From an uncultured bacterium (GTDB lineage: Bacteria > Cyanobacteriota > Vampirovibrionia > Gastranaerophilales > Gastranaerophilaceae): a stretch of 64,000 nucleotides of DNA. The DNA is taken from assembly GCA_902462155.1 (NCBI GenBank), contig CABQAQ010000007.1, positions 1-64,000 of the forward strand, read 5' to 3'. A program made the position numbers and the translations under genes. A model generated the notes under the pieces. That model searched no databases, was not told the origin of the DNA, and saw only the letters and a list, made by a program, of their open reading frames with translations. Position 1 is the first letter of the stretch; each line of letters begins with the position of its first letter. Shown in pieces: positions 1 to 8,023 of this stretch.

Positions 1-2
1 AT

Positions 3-398
3 ATAAGAACAGGTCATTGTATAAATTGTGGTAGCTGCTGTAGACGTATATATATAACACATAATGGAGAAGTTATAAAAAGAGAATCGGATTTAAAAGA
101 TTTGCAGAAATATGGGTACTATAAAGATTTTATAGCTATAGAAGAAAATGAATGTGGATTATTACTAAAATGTAAATTACTTGATGATAAAACAAATTTA
201 TGTAAAAATCATAAGTATAGATATTCTATATGTAAAAAATATCCTCAAGAAGAAATATTTAAAATAGGAGCTCAATTAGCTACTACCTGTGGATATAGTT
301 TTCAACCTATAGATTCTTTTAGTAAAATATTAAAAAAAGAAATAAAAAAAATAGATAGAAAAAATAAAGAAGAGGATAAAAAGTTCAAAATAATTTAA
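3..398 (+). CDS. YkgJ-like cysteine-cluster protein, 5' truncated by window edge
   Basis: The frame is open from the first bases, so the true start lies outside the window. The visible part begins with a cysteine cluster (HCINCGSCCRR), the CxxCxxCC pattern of YkgJ/UPF0153 proteins, which probably bind zinc or an Fe-S cluster. Two further cysteines follow (NECGLL, KCKLL), then CKNHKYRYSICKKYP, the typical second cysteine/tyrosine/proline segment of the family. The C-terminus is lysine-rich. It ends about 140 bases before ftsZ on the same strand. The molecular function of the family is not established. Family assignment is fairly secure from the cysteine spacing. Confidence 0.7.
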   Translation: MRTGHCINCGSCCRRIYITHNGEVIKRESDLKDLQKYGYYKDFIAIEENECGLLLKCKLLDDKTNLCKNHKYRYSICKKYPQEEIFKIGAQLATTCGYSFQPIDSFSKILKKEIKKIDRKNKEEDKKFKII

Positions 399-536
399 CA
401 TATATATATTAAAAATCTATAAGATGTTTTAATAAAAAACTTTACTAATTAGCATATTTTCAATACTATGTAAAAGTATAAGAATAAAAAAATTATTGAT
501 AAAATACAAGTAATAGAAATAAAAGAGGGTCGACTC

Positions 537-1754
537 GTGGATAATACCAACATATTTGGAAAAAAAGAAGTAAACAATGATACTTTAATCGGAAACACAT
601 CATCAATAGTACCATCTCCTGCAAAAATAAAAGTAATAGGAGTAGGAGGCGGTGGAGGTAATGCCGTAAACAGAATGATAAAATCCGGATTGACGGGTGT
701 AGATTTTTGGGCAATGAACACTGATGCACAAGTCTTAGAAATGTCAGCAGCGCCAAATAGAATACAACTAGGCGGTAAGCTTACAGCCGGACTAGGTGCC
801 GGTGGTGATCCTTCTGTAGGTGAAAAAGCTGCAGAAGAAAGTGCTGATTTAATAAAACAATCTTTAGAAGGATCTGATATGGTCTTTATTACTGCAGGTA
901 TGGGTGGTGGTACTGGTACCGGTGCTGCTGCTGTAGTTGCTGGTATTGCTAAAGAACTTGGAGCTTTAACTATTGGGGTTGTTACTAAACCATTTAGTTT
1001 TGAAGGTAAAAGACGATTAAATCAGGCTTTACAAGGTTTAGATAAATTAAAAGAAACTGTTGATGCTCTTATTGTTATACCAAATGATAAGCTTATTGAA
1101 GTCGTTGAAAGACGTACTACTATGAGAGAAGCTTTCCAAGTTGTAGATGAAGTATTATTAAGAGGTGTTCAAGGTATATCAGATATTATTACTGTTCCTG
1201 GTTTGATAAATGTGGATTTTGCTGATGTAAAAGCTGTAATGCAAACAAGTGGATCAGCTTTAATGGGGATAGGTCGTGGATCAGGTGAAGGTCGTGCTAT
1301 GGAGGCTGCTAAACAAGCTATTAATTCACCACTTCTTGAAACTTCTATTAATGGTGCTTCCGGTATCATTATGAATGTCACCGGTGGTCCTGATATGACT
1401 CTTCATGAAGTTACTGAAGCAGCTCAGATTATTCACGATGCTGTTCTTGATGATGCTATTGTTACTTTTGGCTCTGTTATTGATGATAGAATTCAAGGGG
1501 AAATTCAGATTACAGTTATTGCTACAGGGTTTGAACTTAAAACTTCGGATAATCTATTTAAAAAAGATCAAGGACTTCAATCTAGGTCTTTAAATCCTGC
1601 TGATTTCTTCTCTGGTGCATTTAATTCTTCTCAACAATCTAACCAATCTATTGGTAATAGTCAGTCTAATCAAGCTAATAATGCCAATCCTAAAGTAAAA
1701 CAAGCTGAATCTAATTGGAATATTCTTGATATTCCTGACTTCTTAAAAAAATAA
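537..1754 (+). CDS. ftsZ: Cell division protein FtsZ
   Basis: Tubulin-like GTPase that polymerises into the cytokinetic Z ring. The nucleotide-binding signature GGGTGTG is at residues 123-129, after the N-terminal glycine-rich strand VIGVGGGGGNAVNRM. The T7-loop and C-terminal domain regions follow. A Gln/Asn/Ser-rich linker (about 350-390) leads to the conserved tail NWNILDIPDFLKK, the binding site for FtsA-like tethers. At 405 residues it is a normal length. The start is GTG, chosen because AAGAGGG lies 7-8 bases upstream. Codon use changes along the gene: the first roughly 100 codons favour A-ending codons, the rest U-ending ones. A strong terminator follows. Confidence 0.97.
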   Translation: MDNTNIFGKKEVNNDTLIGNTSSIVPSPAKIKVIGVGGGGGNAVNRMIKSGLTGVDFWAMNTDAQVLEMSAAPNRIQLGGKLTAGLGAGGDPSVGEKAAEESADLIKQSLEGSDMVFITAGMGGGTGTGAAAVVAGIAKELGALTIGVVTKPFSFEGKRRLNQALQGLDKLKETVDALIVIPNDKLIEVVERRTTMREAFQVVDEVLLRGVQGISDIITVPGLINVDFADVKAVMQTSGSALMGIGRGSGEGRAMEAAKQAINSPLLETSINGASGIIMNVTGGPDMTLHEVTEAAQIIHDAVLDDAIVTFGSVIDDRIQGEIQITVIATGFELKTSDNLFKKDQGLQSRSLNPADFFSGAFNSSQQSNQSIGNSQSNQANNANPKVKQAESNWNILDIPDFLKK

Positions 1755-1773
1755 CTTTTATTTCATATATCTA

Positions 1774-1811
1774 AATAGTCCGGCTTTACTAAAAAGCTGG
1801 ACTATTTTTTT
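1774..1811 (+). terminator. Rho-independent terminator of ftsZ
   Basis: The stem AATAGTCCGGCTTT pairs with AAAGCTGGACTATT around a short loop and runs into seven T residues. It sits between ftsZ and a convergent gene. The T-run is only on the plus-strand side. Confidence 0.9.
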
Positions 1812-1834
1812 ATTAAAATTATAATCTGATTTCT

Positions 1835-2335
1835 CTATAGTTTTTTTTTGCTATAGGTATCAATTGATTGATAGGTTCTTATATATTCTAAAATAGCTCC
1901 ACCAATTTCTTCGTTTGGGTCAAAATGTGATTCAAGTTGGTTATCTTTTCTACTATTTTTTATAAGCATAATACATAATGGACCAAATGCATCCGGAACT
2001 TTGATTTTTCTATAGATTCCTGCTAAAAGAGTTTGAATGTTTTCATTTTCAGAATAGTTAAATTTTGATAAAATTGGATATAAATCTTCTTTGTTCTCTA
2101 ATCCGTTGTCTAGCATTTGATTAATTGTGTATAATGCTTCTATAATTTGTTTCTCATCATTTGTCTTTTTTAACACATTCTTTATTTCTATAATACTCTG
2201 CTCTTTATTCTCTAATAGATTTTCTATTAAAGGCTTATTAAAATTACAGTGATTACAGTCTTCGTTTGGTAATTCTATTTCTTTCCCAAGCTGTGAAGTA
2301 TAAAATTCGTTTGTGTGAAAACTATTTACAATCAT
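1835..2335 (-). CDS. Hypothetical helical protein, third gene of the riboswitch-led operon
   Basis: 166 residues, not recognised. No signal peptide or membrane segment. A CNHCNF motif near residue 33 could bind metal. The remainder looks all-helical, with Leu/Ile-rich stretches and repeated ENKE/NENIQTLLAGIYRK-type segments that resemble HEAT-like helical hairpins. It starts 34 bases after the stop of the 543-residue gene upstream and is on the same strand, so it probably belongs to the operon that begins at 4715 behind the cobalamin-type riboswitch. Function unknown. Confidence 0.6.
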   Translation of the reverse strand: MIVNSFHTNEFYTSQLGKEIELPNEDCNHCNFNKPLIENLLENKEQSIIEIKNVLKKTNDEKQIIEALYTINQMLDNGLENKEDLYPILSKFNYSENENIQTLLAGIYRKIKVPDAFGPLCIMLIKNSRKDNQLESHFDPNEEIGGAILEYIRTYQSIDTYSKKKL

Positions 2336-2368
2336 AATAATTAACCTTCTTCTATTAAAAAATATTCT

Positions 2369-4000
2369 CTATGAAAATATATATGGTGGACCATTTTTTA
2401 TTTCAAGTAGAATATTCTCTGCCATTGTTTTTAATTCTTTTTTTGAACGCCCTTCATTTTGAGCTTTTTCAAACTCTATGAATAATGGTTCAATCGCTGC
2501 TTGTTTTTTTGTTTTATAATTTTCTATATCTATATTTATAAGATTCCTTTGTAAATTAAGTTCTGTTTTCGCATTTGTTTTTATTACTTCGGATTCTTTT
2601 ACTGCTTCTATTAACTGTGTCCCTATGTAACTGAAACAAGTTGTTGCACATAAACCTGAAAAAAGAGCTCCTAATATTGGGTTGCCATCATTTACTATGT
2701 AATTGTATAAATGCCCTCTGACATCATCTACGTGTGAGTAAAAACAAGCTTTATTACCAGGTTTTCCGGCTATAGCTTCTGATCCTTCATCTGATATTTT
2801 TTGTATTTCTCTCCATACTTCTTTTTTAAATTTTTTTAAGTTTTTTTCTTCCATATTTAAATTAGCTAAAAAATCATCTAATTCAGATTTATTGGGCTGT
2901 AACGTTATTAGCATTTGCTTGATTGTTCTTAAATCTTGACTGCTATCTGATATATTGCTATATATATTATATTCAGGATTTACCTTTTTTATCAGACCTT
3001 TTAATTGGTTTTTAAAATTATTACTATACTCTTTAAAATATTTATCTGTATCTTGTAAATTCTTTTTTGATAATATTCCACAACTAATAACTGTTAATAA
3101 TGTTAATCCTCCTATACTTAAAAAATATAATAAATCTTTTTTTTCTGTAACTGATTTTTCTTTATATTTTTCTATCTGTACTTTGTTATTTGTTTCATTA
3201 TTGGATTTAAAGTTTATATTATTATTTTTTTCTACAGTTTGTTTCTTACTACATAAATTTTCATCGTGATAATTTTGGGCGTCCTTATTAATTGGCTTTT
3301 TTAATATATCTTGAAATTTGAAAGCTGCATAAGATAATAATTCTCTTTCATAATCTACTTTACCTTTAAAGCTCTCAGTTTCTACATCTATTAAACTTGC
3401 TTGTAGATTCTCTTTTACTTTAGATTCTTGTTTTTTTATCCAAATATCTTTTGCCCCATCTACAAAGTTTTTTCCTATACATCCAATACTACCAAGGATA
3501 AAAACTCCTAAAGCTCCTATAATCGTTTTGTAACTCGGATTTTGTATTGCAACATAAGTCGCAAAATGTGTTTCTTGATTAAGACATATATTCCTTGGCA
3601 ATTCAGGTAGACTCTTCCATTTTGGTAATTCGGCTTTCTTTTTTGAGGCTATTTTTAGCAAATAGGTCGATCCTAAAGTTAAACCACTCAGTAATGTAGA
3701 GGCTATACAAGTATTTTTAAAGTTATTTTTAAAATTATTTTCATTCTTATTATTATTTAAGTTCCTATTTTTTGAAAATAATTCATCAGCTCTTTCTTTG
3801 AAATTATTATCTTTTGATATTAAAAGTGAGTTATAAGAATCATCTATATTATATTCTGTATCTATAATTTTTTTATTCAGAACCGCCGAATCATTATTTA
3901 ATGATTGCTTTTTTTTTGCTTTATCTTTTTGCCCTTGTAATGTTTCGCTGTTATAACTCAGTTGTTTAAAATTTGATGGTATTGTCTGCATACTACTCAT
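2369..4000 (-). CDS. Hypothetical membrane protein, second gene of the riboswitch-led operon
   Basis: 543 residues, not recognised. The N-terminal 90 residues are Asn/Lys-rich and probably disordered. Hydrophobic segments lie near 93-115 (TCIASTLLSGLTLGSTYLLK), 160-178, about 293-310 (LLYFLSIGGLTLLTVISCGI) and 440-465, separated by long Lys/Glu-rich, probably helical stretches. This looks like an inner-membrane protein with large polar domains. Its start codon overlaps the stop of the preceding gene by 8 bases, implying translational coupling. The shared leader carries a cobalamin-type riboswitch, so expression may respond to B12. Function unknown. Confidence 0.6.
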   Translation of the reverse strand: MSSMQTIPSNFKQLSYNSETLQGQKDKAKKKQSLNNDSAVLNKKIIDTEYNIDDSYNSLLISKDNNFKERADELFSKNRNLNNNKNENNFKNNFKNTCIASTLLSGLTLGSTYLLKIASKKKAELPKWKSLPELPRNICLNQETHFATYVAIQNPSYKTIIGALGVFILGSIGCIGKNFVDGAKDIWIKKQESKVKENLQASLIDVETESFKGKVDYERELLSYAAFKFQDILKKPINKDAQNYHDENLCSKKQTVEKNNNINFKSNNETNNKVQIEKYKEKSVTEKKDLLYFLSIGGLTLLTVISCGILSKKNLQDTDKYFKEYSNNFKNQLKGLIKKVNPEYNIYSNISDSSQDLRTIKQMLITLQPNKSELDDFLANLNMEEKNLKKFKKEVWREIQKISDEGSEAIAGKPGNKACFYSHVDDVRGHLYNYIVNDGNPILGALFSGLCATTCFSYIGTQLIEAVKESEVIKTNAKTELNLQRNLINIDIENYKTKKQAAIEPLFIEFEKAQNEGRSKKELKTMAENILLEIKNGPPYIFS

Positions 4001-4715
4001 TTCTTTTTTCCTTTTTATTTAAAAATTTTTTTAATACTTTTTCTAATCGTTTTCTTAATTTTTCATCTTCAATTACTTGATTATTCCTATTATCTTCATT
4101 AGCTTCTTTTGTAAAGAAAAAACTAAATAATTTCTTTTTTATATTTTGAACATAACTAGTTACTTTGTTATCCCAGAAGTTTTTTATAGAACCTAAAATA
4201 GCGTTTAATCTGTTAGAGGCTTCTTTTATAAGAGATTTAAATATTTTTAATGAATTTGTAATAAAGTTTAATGAATTTGTAATAAAGTTTAATGAATTTG
4301 TAATAAAGTTTTTTATCATTTGAGGGGATTTTATAATAGCTTTGGGAATAATTTTTATAAATATATTGTTAGCTGTTTGTTTTAAAGATTGAGTAAAATC
4401 GTTAATTAAATAATTGAATTTTTCAATCATAATCTGTATTTTTTTTATAAATTGTTTTTGCTGTAATTGATGGGCTAAATATTCAAGTTGATTCATTTCT
4501 TTTTCTAATCTTTGCCTTTTTAGCATTTGCCCATAAGCATAACATTTTGCATAACTCCACTCGTTTGGATTTATCTTCGTACTTTTGTTTGAGCTAAATC
4601 CAACACCTCCTCCACCGCCTTTTCCACTACATATTGGACAAGCAGATACAGGTAGACCATGTGGACATAATCCTGTATTAACTTTTATATTTGGATTTGA
4701 TCCTATTTTTACCAC
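3993..4715 (-). CDS. Hypothetical protein with Cys knuckle, first gene of the riboswitch-led operon
   Basis: 240 residues. Near the N-terminus it has CPHGLPVSACPICSGKGGGG, two Cys pairs (C..C and CPIC) that look like a small zinc knuckle, followed by a glycine hinge. The rest is amphipathic helix with an in-frame triplication of NFITNSL (residues about 135-155) and a basic C-terminus. No clear catalytic motif. The start is GTG at 4715, supported by AGAAGGG about 9 bases upstream. That ribosome site forms the 3' arm of a hairpin directly before the start. It overlaps the next gene by 8 bases. Family not recognised. Confidence 0.6.
   Translation of the reverse strand: MVKIGSNPNIKVNTGLCPHGLPVSACPICSGKGGGGGVGFSSNKSTKINPNEWSYAKCYAYGQMLKRQRLEKEMNQLEYLAHQLQQKQFIKKIQIMIEKFNYLINDFTQSLKQTANNIFIKIIPKAIIKSPQMIKNFITNSLNFITNSLNFITNSLKIFKSLIKEASNRLNAILGSIKNFWDNKVTSYVQNIKKKLFSFFFTKEANEDNRNNQVIEDEKLRKRLEKVLKKFLNKKEKRNE
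4249..4311. repeat. Three tandem copies of a 21-bp unit
   Basis: Three perfect consecutive copies of a 21-bp unit beginning AATGAATTTGTAATAAAG, in frame within the 240-residue gene. Each encodes NFITNSL on the minus strand. The perfect identity suggests a recent slippage expansion. Confidence 0.9.
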
Positions 4716-4721
4716 TAAAAA

Positions 4722-4750
4722 ATCCCTTCTGTTTGTCTAAACTTCGGGAT
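4722..4750 (-). promoter_or_regulatory. Expression-platform hairpin masking the ribosome site
   Basis: On the minus strand ATCCC (4750-4746) pairs with GGGAT (4726-4722), with an inner GTTT/AAAC helix. It is followed by six T residues and then GTG. The 3' arm contains the AGAAGGG ribosome-binding site of the gene starting at 4715. The element can therefore act as an intrinsic terminator, a ribosome-site sequestor, or both. It lies immediately 3' of the riboswitch aptamer. Confidence 0.7.
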
Positions 4751-4930
4751 ACTTTAAGCCTTTTTTATAACACATCGTAAAAATTATTATTATGCGTGAA
4801 ACCTAAGCTCGAAGTACCATCGCAAAAAGTCTATTCAACTTCTTTGAGTGTTCCGACTATACGGTTGCGGCTCAGTTAAGGAGTTTCACCTTATTTCCTC
4901 TTTATTATCTATTTTAAGGCTTAAATTTTT
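4751..4930 (-). promoter_or_regulatory. Cobalamin (B12)-type riboswitch aptamer
   Basis: On the minus strand the RNA shows GAGGAAAUAAGGUGAAAC, then UCCUUAACUGAGCCGCAACC, then GUAUAGUCGGAACACUC. This matches the conserved cobalamin core (GGAA, GGUGAAA-UCC, CUG-CCGCAAC-GU, GUC-GGA-AC). Visible helices are P1 (TTTAAGCCTT 4925-4916 with AAGGCTTAAA 4762-4753), P4 (AAGG/CCUU), P6 (CCG/CGG) and P3 (GAG/CUC). The L5 segment CGCAA is complementary to a downstream UUGCG, as expected for the L5-L13 kissing loop. It lies between the stop of the metalloprotease gene and the 4715 start. The assignment is by eye; a covariance search would settle it. Confidence 0.72.
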
Positions 4931-4934
4931 TTAG

Positions 4935-5882
4935 TCAATACCTTTTTTCAGATTTTATATCCTTCAATAATCTGTCTTGTATTTTACTTGCTGTATATAT
5001 ACCTAAAATACAACTGCTTGCTTTTAATAAATAAGTTGAAAATCCAATTAAGTTTGCTTGAATTGTTTTTTTTAAAATCTCTTTAGGTAAAACATTTTTT
5101 GTCAAATTATAAGATTTTATACTTGCAAATGCCTCATCTATTAATTTTGGTAGATAAAAAGTTCCACATATTATTGGAATTTTATTTTTCCTTTTATCAT
5201 TACTTTTATTATTCATTCCCTTATTTATAGTTGAAATTAAAAATATTGGAGCTACTAATGATTCTAGGTGGAACATTCTTTTTATATTTTTTATAAATAA
5301 AGAATTAATATTATTATAAGCGTGTCCTAATTCGTGAAATTGTGCTAAGGATAATTTACTTGTAGATGTTATTATTTTTTTCCCATTACATATATAAAGT
5401 GAGTTTTCTCCATCTATTATACTTTGTACTTCATTTTTTAATATATTTTTTTCTAAAGATTCATCTTTTCCTATTATTAAATTGAATAGTCTATTATGCT
5501 TCATATCTCTTAGTAAAGTGTTAACAGCTTCTTGGTTTGTTTTTATAGAATAATCTGATACTCTAAGAATACGAACTCCTTTATCATATAACTTTGTATT
5601 TAATAATATTTTATCTGATATCTTATTTAAATTTGATATTGTCTTATTATCTACGGTTTTATTTATCTGTTTCAAAGTTGGTGATAATACATTTATATTT
5701 ATTAATTTTGAAGCTTTATTAAATAATGAGTTTGTCGAAACCGGAATGAGTATAGAGCTGATTTTTTTTATTCTGTTGCTATTATAGTTAACTTTTTTTT
5801 TATTAATTAATTCTGTTTTTCCTAATAGTTTACTTCTTGTTGTTTTACTAATCGTTCTAGTATAATTCGCTTTATTTATCAC
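4935..5882 (-). CDS. Membrane-associated HExxH (gluzincin-like) metalloprotease homologue A
   Basis: 315 residues. FHELGHA at 182-188 is a zinc-protease HExxH motif, and a conserved acidic pair D249-E250 in the segment LIDEAFASIK is a candidate third ligand. Hydrophobic stretches near 208-220, 234-245 and 275-298 suggest the active site lies at or in the membrane. It is clearly paralogous to the protein at 54563-55546: both share GV(R/K)IL, GEN(S/A), FHE(L/M)GHA, and EA(F/I)ASIK followed by LPK. The start is GTG with an AAAGAGAAC site upstream. It is followed directly by the riboswitch. Substrate unknown. Confidence 0.65.
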   Translation of the reverse strand: MINKANYTRTISKTTRSKLLGKTELINKKKVNYNSNRIKKISSILIPVSTNSLFNKASKLININVLSPTLKQINKTVDNKTISNLNKISDKILLNTKLYDKGVRILRVSDYSIKTNQEAVNTLLRDMKHNRLFNLIIGKDESLEKNILKNEVQSIIDGENSLYICNGKKIITSTSKLSLAQFHELGHAYNNINSLFIKNIKRMFHLESLVAPIFLISTINKGMNNKSNDKRKNKIPIICGTFYLPKLIDEAFASIKSYNLTKNVLPKEILKKTIQANLIGFSTYLLKASSCILGIYTASKIQDRLLKDIKSEKRY

Positions 5883-5993
5883 AAAGTTCTCTTTTCTTTT
5901 TATCTTAAGTATAAATTAAACATAGTATGTTATACTAAAACTTAAGAATATTTTTTTTGTTAGTTAATTAATAAAAATTTACATTAATAAAAA

Positions 5994-7454
5994 CTATACT
6001 CGTCCATAAATATCTTTTAGCCGTACAATATCATTTTCATCAAGGATTTCTCCTCGTTGTACTTCTAAAATTTTTAAAGGATTAGATGTTAAATTTTGAA
6101 GCGAATGAGGCTCTAATATATCAATATCAATACTTTCTCCAGGTAATAATCTATAACTATTATCACCTTTTATCACATTTGCCTCTCCTTCTAAAATAAC
6201 CCAATGCTCACTTCTATGATGATGGTATTGTAAACTTAATTTAGATTCAGGATTGACAGTTATACATTTTATTAAAAATTTTTTACCATCTTGTAATACA
6301 GAATAATGCCCCCAAGGTCTATAAACTGTTCTATGTACCTTGTGTGTATTATTATCTATATCTTTTAATTTATTATAGATTTTTTTCACTTCTTGTGATT
6401 TTGCTTTGTTGCATACAAGAACTGCATCTTCAGTTTCGACGACTACAATATTTTCTAATCCTATACTTGTTACCAGTCTTGAATTAGAATAAATTATAGA
6501 CTCCTTAGAATCTATATCTATTACATTTCCTACTATACAATTTTTTGAGACATTTTTAGCTGCAAATACATCATAAATATTTTCCCAAGATCCTAAATCT
6601 TGCCAATCAGATCCAAATGGTAAACATACAAGTTTTTTGGAAAACTCCATAATTGCATAATCTATTGATATATCTGGAATCTCATTAAAATCTTTAAATG
6701 AAACTGTTGGATGAGTATTCTTTTCAAGCTTAATATTTTTAAATTCTTCATATATTTTGGGATAATATTTTTTTAATTCTTCTTTTAATACAGAGGCTTT
6801 AAATACAAATATTCCAGAATTCCAAAAATATTTTTCGGAATTAACATATTCTTTTGCTTCCTTATATTCTGGTTTTTCTTTAAAACTACTTACTCTTAGC
6901 AGATTTTTATTTAGCAGTCTTAATTTTTCATCTGGTTCAACCTTAATATATCCAAGACCGGTTTCTACTTTTGATGGTTTTATTCCAAATGTTACAATAT
7001 AATCATTTTTTGCTATATTTATTGCTTCTTTTATTTGTTTTGTGAAATTTTCTATATCATTAATATTTAAATCTGATGGGGTATATATTATAATTGTATC
7101 TTCGTTTTCTTCTAAAATATTTAGAATATATTCTACAGCTAGATATAGTGCTCCGGCTGTATTTTTAGAAATAGGTTCACTTAATAACTTATAATTATTA
7201 TTTAAATTTTTATCAGTTTCTATAAGTTCATCTAGTTGAGATTTTACTTGTGATAAATTTTTAAGATTTGTGACTGTTATTATTTCTTTGGAATTGATTA
7301 TCTTTGACAATCGTTTAAATGTTGTTTGGAAAAGTGTTTCATTCGTCTGATTATTAAATGACTGTAATTGTTTTGGAAACATTTCTCGACTTAGTGGCCA
7401 TAATCTTGATCCACTTCCGCCTGCTAAAATTACTCCGTATACTTTGTCTGACAT
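5994..7454 (-). CDS. manC: Mannose-1-phosphate guanylyltransferase / mannose-6-phosphate isomerase
   Basis: Bifunctional enzyme making GDP-mannose for surface polysaccharide. The nucleotidyltransferase signature VILAGGSGSRLWPLSR is at the N-terminus, with FPKQLQSF next. The central domain has the FWNSGIFVF and GSWENIYDVF segments typical of type II enzymes. The C-terminal cupin (from about residue 365, VHRTVYRPWGHY) carries the isomerase metal site with LQYHHHRSEHW and GESIDID-EPHSLQN. At 486 residues it is full length. It stands alone in the window, upstream of the metalloprotease gene on the same strand. Confident. Confidence 0.95.
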   Translation of the reverse strand: MSDKVYGVILAGGSGSRLWPLSREMFPKQLQSFNNQTNETLFQTTFKRLSKIINSKEIITVTNLKNLSQVKSQLDELIETDKNLNNNYKLLSEPISKNTAGALYLAVEYILNILEENEDTIIIYTPSDLNINDIENFTKQIKEAINIAKNDYIVTFGIKPSKVETGLGYIKVEPDEKLRLLNKNLLRVSSFKEKPEYKEAKEYVNSEKYFWNSGIFVFKASVLKEELKKYYPKIYEEFKNIKLEKNTHPTVSFKDFNEIPDISIDYAIMEFSKKLVCLPFGSDWQDLGSWENIYDVFAAKNVSKNCIVGNVIDIDSKESIIYSNSRLVTSIGLENIVVVETEDAVLVCNKAKSQEVKKIYNKLKDIDNNTHKVHRTVYRPWGHYSVLQDGKKFLIKCITVNPESKLSLQYHHHRSEHWVILEGEANVIKGDNSYRLLPGESIDIDILEPHSLQNLTSNPLKILEVQRGEILDENDIVRLKDIYGRV

Positions 7455-7686
7455 GCTTTTCCTAAATATTTTAATTCTATTAAATTTTATACTTTATAAA
7501 TTATATAATAAATGATTATAATCGTCAAAAATTTTTTAGTATTTTATTTCCAATTTATCTTATAAACCTTTATAATATTTTTATTATTATATCTTCTATT
7601 TTATATCTACTTTTTTAATATATGCTTTGACCTTTTTTATTTTTATTAAAACTTTTCTAATCTGATTTAATGTTATTTTACAATAG

Positions 7687-7715
7687 TTGAAATTTAAAAT
7701 CTTTTATAGTATCAT
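7687..7715 (+). promoter_or_regulatory. Promoter of tRNA-His
   Basis: TTGAAA, a 17-base spacer and TATCAT, ending 19 bases before the mature tRNA 5' end. The upstream region from 7455 holds no gene. Confidence 0.5.
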
Positions 7716-7734
7716 ATTTTACATAAATTTATAT

Positions 7735-7808
7735 GGCGGGCGTCGCCAAGTGGTTAAGGCCTCGGATTGTGGTTCCGATATTCGTGGGTTCGAACCCCAT
7801 CGTCCGCC
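7735..7808 (+). tRNA. tRNA-His(GUG)
   Basis: Cloverleaf with anticodon GTG. The acceptor GGCGGGCG pairs with CGTCCGCC, including the extra 5' G paired to C73 that is diagnostic of histidine tRNA. The T-arm GGGTTCGAACCCC is intact. The next three bases are CCA, so the 3' end appears to be encoded. The gene borders a recombinase remnant, consistent with use as an integration site. Confidence 0.95.
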
Positions 7809-7811
7809 CCA

Positions 7812-8020
7812 TTTTTAACTTTTTTCCAGTATTTTAACTTGTAAAATACCGGAAATAGTTCTAGTTGAAGAGTTTCACCATTATAACTTAGGGTTCGGAC
7901 ACAAGTCTGTATTATCTCTCTCTTTATTTCAGGTGTTGCTAATCTGAATAACTCAGGTAACTGGTTGCAAAATCCCATTATTAAACTTAATCGGGTGTAT
8001 AAAACCTTGCTTTTCTTGTA
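7812..8020 (-). pseudogene. C-terminal remnant of a serine recombinase/integrase
   Basis: A minus-strand open segment encodes LPELFRLATPEIKREIIQTC followed by VRTLSYNGETLQLELFPVF, which resembles the C-terminal end of large serine recombinases. There is no N-terminal catalytic domain: a stop lies at 8021-8023 and the upstream DNA is non-coding. The open frame has no stop of its own before entering the tRNA-His gene antisense (stop at 7754), as if the ancestral integrase ended across the attachment site. This marks the left end of a decayed element. Confidence 0.6.
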
Positions 8021-8023
8021 TTA

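Noticed and set aside
7754..7978. 74-codon open frame ending in DDGVRTHEYRNHNPRP
   Set aside because: The C-terminal part is the antisense translation of tRNA-His. Only the recombinase-like part before it is meaningful, and it is reported as a pseudogene fragment.
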